The notes under the pieces are model-generated. The model was not told where the DNA came from. It made no database searches and saw only the letters and a list, made by a program, of their open reading frames with translations. The translations under genes and the position numbers were made by a program. From the NCBI GenBank assembly GCA_039182965.1, contig JBCDBW010000088.1, positions 1 through 19,015 of the forward strand: 19,015 nt of DNA, in the 5' to 3' direction. This stretch comes from JBCDBW01 sp039182965 (GTDB taxonomy: Bacteria > Verrucomicrobiota > Verrucomicrobiia > Verrucomicrobiales > DEV007). This document shows positions 14,037 through 19,015 of the stretch, piece by piece. Positions within the stretch are counted from its first letter, which is position 1. Each line of letters opens with the position of its first letter.

Positions 14037-14876
14037 ATGTCTGAACCCGCTCCTCACATTAAGGTCGAAAACCTCACGATGGCCTACGGCTCTTTTGTCG
14101 TAATGCGCGACATTACCTTCGCCATCAATCACGGCGACGTCTTCATCATAATGGGAGGTTCCGGTTGCGGGAAAAGTACTCTCCTCCGACACCTCATCGG
14201 CCTCAAAGAACCCGCCCTCGGTGAGATATTTTTCGAGAACGTCAACTTTACCGCTGCCGATCGAGAGACCCGTAAGAAGATCACTCGCAAGTTCGGCGTC
14301 ATGTATCAATCAGGAGCCCTCTGGAGCTCGCTCACGCTCGCCGAAAATGTCGCTCTGCCCATCGAACAATACACGTCCCTCAAATCCAGCCAAATTCGCG
14401 ATCTCGTTTCCTACAAACTCGGACTCGTCGGCCTCGGCGGCTTCGAGGACTTCTACCCCGCCCAAATCAGCGGCGGAATGTGCAAACGCGCGGGCATCGC
14501 CCGCGCCATGGCGCTTGACCCCGAAATCCTCTTCCTGGACGAACCCTCCGCAGGCCTCGATCCCATCAGCGCCCAACGCCTCGATGACCTCATCATCCAC
14601 CTCCGAGACAGCCTCGGCTCTACCATCGTAATCGTCACTCACGAACTCGCTAGTATCTTCGCTGTCGGCACCAATTCCGTCTTCCTCGATAACCAAACCC
14701 GCACCATGGGTGCGACCGGCGATCCAAACGAGCTCCGCGAAAAATCCCCCAGGGAAGATGTCCGCCTTTTCCTCAATCGGGGCGTCCCCGATGAAAAATC
14801 CTTTCCCCAACCCCCGTCAGATGGCACAAACAGCCAGGCGTCGCCAGCCGCACCACGCCAGGGTTCCCATTCATGA
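14037..14876 (+). CDS. mlaF: MlaF-type ABC transporter ATPase
   Basis: The 279-residue cytoplasmic ATPase that powers the MCE transporter. Walker A is GGSGCGKST (40-48), the Q-loop glutamine Gln91 is in MYQSGALWSS, the signature is ISGGMCKR (144-151; SGGM rather than LSGGQ, as is common in the Mla/Mkl branch), Walker B ILFLDEP (164-170) carries Asp168/Glu169, and the switch His202 is in VTHEL. The C-terminal tail of about 35 residues is Pro/Ser/Gln-rich and probably disordered. ATG 14037 (MSEPAPHIKVENL) is chosen over an upstream frame start at 13980, which would overlap mlaE. It overlaps mlaD by four bases (ATGA), which implies translational coupling. Confidence 0.96.
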   Translation: MSEPAPHIKVENLTMAYGSFVVMRDITFAINHGDVFIIMGGSGCGKSTLLRHLIGLKEPALGEIFFENVNFTAADRETRKKITRKFGVMYQSGALWSSLTLAENVALPIEQYTSLKSSQIRDLVSYKLGLVGLGGFEDFYPAQISGGMCKRAGIARAMALDPEILFLDEPSAGLDPISAQRLDDLIIHLRDSLGSTIVIVTHELASIFAVGTNSVFLDNQTRTMGATGDPNELREKSPREDVRLFLNRGVPDEKSFPQPPSDGTNSQASPAAPRQGSHS

Positions 14877-15868
14877 GCAAGAAAGCCAATCCCACCGCCG
14901 TCGGTATCTTCGTTTCCGGAGCGGTGATCTTCGTCATCACCGCCGTGATCCTCCTCGGCACCGGCGGCCTGTTCGAAACCAAGGAAAGATTTCTCGTCTA
15001 CTTCCAAACCGCCGCCAACGGCCTCACCGAATCATCCGATGTTCGCCTCGGTGGCGTCAAAGTCGGGAGCGTCGTGAAAATTCAAGTCCAACTCGATCCC
15101 CAAACACACCAACAACTCATCCCCGTAGTCATCGAGATTTCCGCCAATCGCCTCGCAAACCTCACGGGCGATACCGATCGCGATAAAACCGATTTCTTCA
15201 CCGAAGAAAATATCCAGGCATCCATCGATCAAGGGCTCCGCGCCCGCATGACCCAGGTCAGCGTCCTCACTGGACAGCTCATCGTCGAACTCGATTTCCT
15301 TCCCGACAGCGGACCCGGATTCACCTTCGAAGGCCCTCCCATCGCGCCCTACCCTCAAATTCCCACCGTAAAAGGCCAAATCGAGCAGGTCTTCGAAAAA
15401 CTGGCTTCCAGCCTCGAAAACATCAGCAAGATCGACATCGGCGGCCTCGTCTCGGACGCCAATAAACTCGTTAACAATCTCGATGACAAGATTAGTGCCA
15501 TCGACACAAAGGCGATCAGCGAAAATGCAAACCAATTCCTGAAAAGCGCCGACACGCTCGTCTCCGATCAACAGCTCAAAGAAGGCATCGCGAACTTCAG
15601 CGCCGCTACCGAAGAACTCAAGTCCATCCTCGCCTCGGTGAACAAGGAAGATATTGAAACAACCCTCGAAAAAGCCGCATCCGCCATGACAAAAGCCGAT
15701 ATCGCCGCGGGTAATATCGCCAATCTCACCAATCCCAACGCCGACATCGGTCTCCGCATTCAAAACGTCCTCAGCGAAATCGATCGCGCCGCGCGCTCCA
15801 TTCGCGAACTTACCGACTACCTCCAACGCAATCCAAACGCCATCATCACTGGAAAGAAAAAACCATAG
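14873..15868 (+). CDS. mlaD: MlaD/MCE-domain protein with long helical C-terminus
   Basis: A 331-residue periplasmic MCE protein anchored by one helix at about 9-30 (AVGIFVSGAVIFVITAVILL). The MCE domain spans about 38-125, with the characteristic GLTESSDVRLGGVKVGSVVKI pattern and a LTGQLIVELDF strand near 137-147. It holds an insertion around 93-110 (TGDTDRDKTDFFTEEN). From about 170 to 320 the chain is hydrophilic and helical with heptad-like spacing (ISKIDIGGLVSDANKLVNNLDDKIS and later repeats), able to form a coiled-coil needle. E. coli MlaD is about 183 residues and lacks such a tail, so this resembles the single-MCE, needle-forming types. ATGA overlap with the ATPase gene; PqiC gene follows after 11 bases. 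Hexamer formation is family knowledge. Confidence 0.94.
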   Translation: MSKKANPTAVGIFVSGAVIFVITAVILLGTGGLFETKERFLVYFQTAANGLTESSDVRLGGVKVGSVVKIQVQLDPQTHQQLIPVVIEISANRLANLTGDTDRDKTDFFTEENIQASIDQGLRARMTQVSVLTGQLIVELDFLPDSGPGFTFEGPPIAPYPQIPTVKGQIEQVFEKLASSLENISKIDIGGLVSDANKLVNNLDDKISAIDTKAISENANQFLKSADTLVSDQQLKEGIANFSAATEELKSILASVNKEDIETTLEKAASAMTKADIAAGNIANLTNPNADIGLRIQNVLSEIDRAARSIRELTDYLQRNPNAIITGKKKP

Positions 15869-15879
15869 TCATCCATCGC

Positions 15880-16602
15880 ATGCCCGCCTCCACGCCACGT
15901 CTCACTCCTCTCCTCACCGCTGCACTCTTGGTCGCAGCACTTCCCGCATGCAGTCTCCTCGAACCCACCTCGGATCCGACCGAGTTCTACGTCCTCGAAA
16001 ACTTTACCGGCGAGAACGCTCCCCCAAAACTCACTTCTAATTCCAATCTCGCCGTCCAGATCGGACCCGCCGCCATCCCCGGCTACCTTGATCGCAATCC
16101 CATCGTGACCTTTAAGCCGGGAAATGTCCTGAGCGTCCCCGAGTTCCACCTCTGGGGAGAACCCGTCCAAGGCGCCATCACCCGCGTCCTCGCCGACAAT
16201 GTCTCCCATCTCATCGACAGTCCAAACGTGGTCCCCTTCCCACAAGTCTCCTTGTCCAACTACGACTACCGCGTCTCGCTGGTAATCCGTCACTTTGAGA
16301 AAAATTCCTCCGGCCAAGTCCTCCTAGACTCCAACTACACAATCGAAGGAAAACCTGCTTCCGGAATCGATAGCGCGTCCTTCTCCCGAACCATCACCAT
16401 CCCGCTCGCCGCCGTCGACCCCGAGGCGCCTCTGACCGATGAATACACCGCCATTGCAGAAGCCATGAGCAAAGCACTCGGCGAACTCAGTTCCTCCATT
16501 GCTCGCAATCTTCTCAATAAATACCGCCTCGACCTGCGGAAGAAACAGGAGGCCGCCGCACCCCCTGCCTCCGACTCGTCAATCGCGCCAGACTCCCTTT
16601 GA
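15880..16602 (+). CDS. pqiC: PqiC-like outer-membrane lipoprotein, MCE transporter subunit
   Basis: A 240-residue lipoprotein. The signal peptide ends in a lipobox, LPAC (21-24), with Cys24 as the lipidated residue. The mature part matches the PqiC/YmbA (DUF330) type: FYVLENF near the start, LAVQIGPAAIPGYLDRNPIV (about 58-77), then FHLWGEPVQGAITRVLADNV and repeated strands (YDYRVSLVIRHFE). PqiC is believed to cap the MCE needle at the outer membrane. The tail after about 220 is Ala/Pro/Ser-rich. It is the last gene of the operon and converges on cls with a 17-base gap. No Asp at +2 was seen (Ser25), consistent with outer-membrane sorting under E. coli rules. Confidence 0.88.
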   Translation: MPASTPRLTPLLTAALLVAALPACSLLEPTSDPTEFYVLENFTGENAPPKLTSNSNLAVQIGPAAIPGYLDRNPIVTFKPGNVLSVPEFHLWGEPVQGAITRVLADNVSHLIDSPNVVPFPQVSLSNYDYRVSLVIRHFEKNSSGQVLLDSNYTIEGKPASGIDSASFSRTITIPLAAVDPEAPLTDEYTAIAEAMSKALGELSSSIARNLLNKYRLDLRKKQEAAAPPASDSSIAPDSL

Positions 16603-16619
16603 CCGCCTCTCCTGCGGCC

Positions 16620-18089
16620 CTATAGAATCGGACTTACCAATCGAAAGGTGTTCTCCATCAACCGCTCACGCCGCGATCGCTTCTCCCACTCATCCGGATC
16701 AAGGACCACCGAGTCTTCAAGATAAGAAGCCTGTAACTCGTGAAGGTGCTCCCCAAACTCTCTCCCATACACAAACAAAGCCACCTCGTAATTGATCCAC
16801 AAACTGCGCATGTCGAGATTCACCGTCCCAAACATCGATATGCAACGGTCTGCCGTAATCGACTTGGTGTGCAAGAGCCCGCCACGATAAAGCTGAATCC
16901 TCACGCCCGTCTCCATCAACTCATCATAGTAAGATCGACTGGCGTACCGCGTCAGTAATGAGTCCACTTTCTCCGGCACAATCAAATCCACCTTCACCCC
17001 GCGTCCCGCCGCACCACGCAATGCCCGCAGCATGGATTCGTCCGGCACAAAATACGGAGTCGTCAGTATCAATTCCTCCTTGGCAGAGTGGATGGTTGCC
17101 AAAAGCATCTGCAGCAAACCGTCACTCGTCTCACCAACACCAGACGGCACCACTTGCACGTCACCCGTCCCATTGGGACGGACATTCTCATGTCCCAAAT
17201 CCCGCAGCGCATCATGAATCGTCTCCCCGCACTCGTTCATCCAATCTCCTAACATGACCAAAGACAACGGCCCCACCACGGTCCCCTCCATCCGCGCCAT
17301 TGCGTCCACCCATTCGCCCACATTCGCTTCCTGCTTAAAGAAACGAGGGTCCACCATATTCATGCTCCCCGTCCAAGCCACCTTCCCGTCGATCACCACA
17401 ATCTTCCGGTGCATGCGCAAGTCCGTCCGCGCAAAAAGCAAACGATACAAACCCACCGGCAAAGCCGCACGCACCTGCACGCCCGCTCGACGCAGTCGCT
17501 TCGGCTGCTTCCCCTTCCACCAGGGACGACCACCAACCGCATCCACCAATACCCGACACTTTACCCCTCGCTCTGCCGCTCGAATCAAGGCCTCCAACAC
17601 TTCATCCGCCTTCCCACCCTCATTCCAAATATAGAATTCCATCAAAACGCTCTTCTCCGCCGCATCAACATCGCGGGCAATCGCATCCAACACTTCCCCC
17701 GTATCCGAAAACAATTCGTCGCGGCTTCCCGTGACCGTCGGAAACCCCACCGCCTTACGCCCCAAACGATCCATCCCCGCCGCTTCCGGCGGATGTTTTG
17801 ACCAATCCACACTAGCCAACCCCTCTGCAATCCCCCATTCCACCAGCTCCTCGTAGTGCCCTTTCCGCTCCGCAATCCGCCGGGCCCGCCGCTTGCTGAT
17901 CCTCACCTCTCCAAACAAGAGATACAGTAACGCCCCCACATAAGGCAAAATCCCGACAATTGCCACCCACGCCAAAGCCACCCCCGGCCCGGGACGACGC
18001 ATGATCACCCGCACCGCGATCCCAAGAGTAATCGCAAGATGCAACACCTCCAGCCAAGTCGCCGGATGCTCAATAAGCCGCTCCACCAT
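16620..18089 (-). CDS. cls: Cardiolipin synthase (phospholipase D superfamily)
   Basis: A 489-residue membrane enzyme that condenses phosphatidylglycerol, or phosphatidylglycerol and another phospholipid, into cardiolipin. Two N-terminal helices lie at about 12-30 and 36-58 (VALAWVAIVGILPYVGALLYLLFGE), the usual PLDc_N hairpin. Both HKD motifs are intact: HRKIVVIDG (His227, Lys229, Asp234) followed by GSMN, and HTKSITADR (His407, Lys409, Asp414) followed by GTVNLD. Length matches ClsA. The start ATG 18089 is fixed by an in-frame TAG five codons upstream; AGGTGG lies a few bases before it. It is convergent with the lipid-transport operon. ClsA versus ClsB-type substrate use cannot be settled here. 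Confidence 0.95.
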   Translation of the reverse strand: MVERLIEHPATWLEVLHLAITLGIAVRVIMRRPGPGVALAWVAIVGILPYVGALLYLLFGEVRISKRRARRIAERKGHYEELVEWGIAEGLASVDWSKHPPEAAGMDRLGRKAVGFPTVTGSRDELFSDTGEVLDAIARDVDAAEKSVLMEFYIWNEGGKADEVLEALIRAAERGVKCRVLVDAVGGRPWWKGKQPKRLRRAGVQVRAALPVGLYRLLFARTDLRMHRKIVVIDGKVAWTGSMNMVDPRFFKQEANVGEWVDAMARMEGTVVGPLSLVMLGDWMNECGETIHDALRDLGHENVRPNGTGDVQVVPSGVGETSDGLLQMLLATIHSAKEELILTTPYFVPDESMLRALRGAAGRGVKVDLIVPEKVDSLLTRYASRSYYDELMETGVRIQLYRGGLLHTKSITADRCISMFGTVNLDMRSLWINYEVALFVYGREFGEHLHELQASYLEDSVVLDPDEWEKRSRRERLMENTFRLVSPIL

Positions 18090-18218
18090 GACCCACCTAC
18101 GCTACCCACTCCCAGCCCACCCACGCAAGCCCCGGCCCCAATGAGCCACCTCCCCAAAAACGCCCCCCAAAAGCAACCTCCGACCCCAACCAACCCTCAG
18201 CGCACGACGAACAACAGT
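18090..18218. other. Intergenic spacer with G-tracts on the minus strand
   Basis: A 129-base gap between the PBP2 stop and the cls start. On the minus strand it reads as a series of G-runs: GGGTTGGTTGGGGTCGG (18196 to 18180), GGGGGG (18168-18163) and GGGG (18155-18152), a pattern able to form a two-layer G-quadruplex in the shared transcript. No hairpin terminator was found. A 62-codon minus frame (18005-18193) crosses it but overlaps cls in another frame and looks spurious. Confidence 0.35.
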
Positions 18219-19015
18219 TCAACGTCCCGCCACCTCATTTGCATAGTGCGAGTTGAAAAAGCTCCGCACCATCGGCGCCGCACGCTTTCCCCCACTCAGA
18301 TACTCCCCCGGTCGCCCCTCATATAAAGCGGCAAAAGCATACCGAGGATCGTCCACCGGCACAAATCCCGCGAACCACGCCACATACTTCTTCTCCGCCG
18401 GATTCCCCCACTGCCCAGTGCCAGTCTTCCCCGCCATTTGCCCATGATAAATCGCCGCACGCCCTCCCGTCCCATATCGCGAATGCACCACCGCAACCAT
18501 CCCCTTCACAACAGCTTCCAGACTGCTCGCCTCCAACCCCAAGGGCCGCGCCGCCCCCTCCGGATAAACCCGCACGATCTCATTGGTCGAGGAAGATTGA
18601 ATCTGCCTCACCAATCGCAAAGCCGGAATTCGTCCCCCATTTCCCACCGCCGCCATCATTCGTGCCACTTGCAGCGGACTCGCACTCACGTCCCCCTGCC
18701 CAATCGACATGTTTGCCAGATACCCGTGCGTCAAGCCATGTCCGGATCGCTCACGCGAAGACTCTTCCGTCGGCACAAAACCACTCGGCACCGCCGCCAA
18801 GGGCAAACCGGTCGTCCTTCCAAACCCTAACTGATGCGCCATGTCGCTCAGAGGCTGTGACCCCGTCTCCATCGCCGCTCGATAAAACCAGGTGTTACAA
18901 GAACGCATGATCGCACCCGCGACATCCATTTTCCCCTCACCACGTCGATTCCAGTTCTTGAAATATCGGTTCCCAATCTTCAACGAGGCCGGCCCGTCTA
19001 GTTGCGTCTCGGGAG
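18219..19015 (-). CDS. mrdA: Penicillin-binding protein 2, transpeptidase C-terminal part (5'-truncated by window edge)
   Basis: About 264 residues from the C-terminus of a class B penicillin-binding protein, the transpeptidase of the rod/elongation complex. The frame is open to the right edge, so the start, membrane anchor, dimerisation domain and the SxxK active-site serine lie outside. Present are the second motif, Ser-Cys-Asn in MRSCNTWFYRAA, the LGFGRTTGLPL stretch, SIGQGDVSASPLQVARMMA, and the third motif KTGTGQWG in QMAGKTGTG. WFAGFVPVDDPRYAF and the final AAPMVRSFF are typical of PBP2 rather than FtsI. Many PBP2 proteins carry SxD at the second motif; here it is SxN. The gene lies 129 bases upstream of cls on the same strand. 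MrdA is favoured over another class B PBP, but without the N-terminus this is not certain. Confidence 0.87.
   Translation of the reverse strand, partial: PETQLDGPASLKIGNRYFKNWNRRGEGKMDVAGAIMRSCNTWFYRAAMETGSQPLSDMAHQLGFGRTTGLPLAAVPSGFVPTEESSRERSGHGLTHGYLANMSIGQGDVSASPLQVARMMAAVGNGGRIPALRLVRQIQSSSTNEIVRVYPEGAARPLGLEASSLEAVVKGMVAVVHSRYGTGGRAAIYHGQMAGKTGTGQWGNPAEKKYVAWFAGFVPVDDPRYAFAALYEGRPGEYLSGGKRAAPMVRSFFNSHYANEVAGR

Noticed and set aside
16603..16617. CCGC/GCGG dyad between pqiC and cls as a terminator
   Set aside because: Only four pairs with a seven-base loop and no T-run; too weak to call.
18005..18193. 62-codon Gly/Trp-rich minus frame before cls
   Set aside because: It overlaps the well-supported cls start in another frame, and its composition simply reflects the G-rich spacer.
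1..19015. tRNA, rRNA, CRISPR arrays, insertion sequences, integrase or phage genes
   Set aside because: None was recognised by reading both strands; no transposase motifs, terminal inverted repeats or regularly spaced repeats were found.

Overview
The window (19,015 bases, GC-rich, no rRNA, tRNA or CRISPR seen) is a gene-dense bacterial chromosome segment. Two formylglycine-type sulfatases, a secreted PQQ-type beta-propeller with the N-terminal DWPQWLGPNRD signature, a Nudix-like 'phosphoesterase' and a fused STAS-MlaE permease together suggest a Gram-negative of the Planctomycetota-Verrucomicrobiota-Chlamydiota group, most likely a verrucomicrobium. This is inference; no marker gene is present to prove it.

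Layout. 1-2541 (minus): a menaquinone pair, a short isochorismate synthase followed by MenD, whose GTG start overlaps the menF stop; MenD runs off the left edge. 2668-4139 (plus): an ECF-type sigma factor with no visible anti-sigma gene, then a Nudix-family protein. 4230-5373 (minus): a compact three-gene unit of a YlbF/RicF-like protein with a cysteine-rich tail, a DCC-family thiol oxidoreductase and a 70-residue two-helix membrane protein. 5543-9879: two unrelated-subfamily sulfatases bracketing a TetA-like MFS transporter. 9976-16602 (plus): beta-propeller, membrane-anchored alpha/beta hydrolase, then a complete MCE lipid transporter (STAS-MlaE permease, MlaF ATPase, MlaD/MCE protein, PqiC-like lipoprotein). 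16620-18089 (minus): a cardiolipin-synthase-type phospholipase D, convergent with the MCE operon. 18219-19015 (minus): the C-terminal part of penicillin-binding protein 2.

How the genes work together. The strongest functional block is envelope lipid handling: an anchored lipase-like hydrolase upstream of an ABC/MCE/PqiC lipid shuttle, facing a cardiolipin synthase. The transporter is a hybrid, combining the Mla-type ATPase and permease with a Pqi-type outer-membrane lipoprotein. The YlbF-DCC-membrane-protein unit is the least understood and is the best candidate for an undescribed redox or RNA-processing accessory module.

The plus strand is C-rich throughout. Plus-strand genes prefer C-ending codons and minus-strand genes prefer G/T-ending ones, so the whole window appears to lie on one replication arm with the minus strand leading. 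Shine-Dalgarno-like sequences are visible almost only ahead of minus-strand genes.
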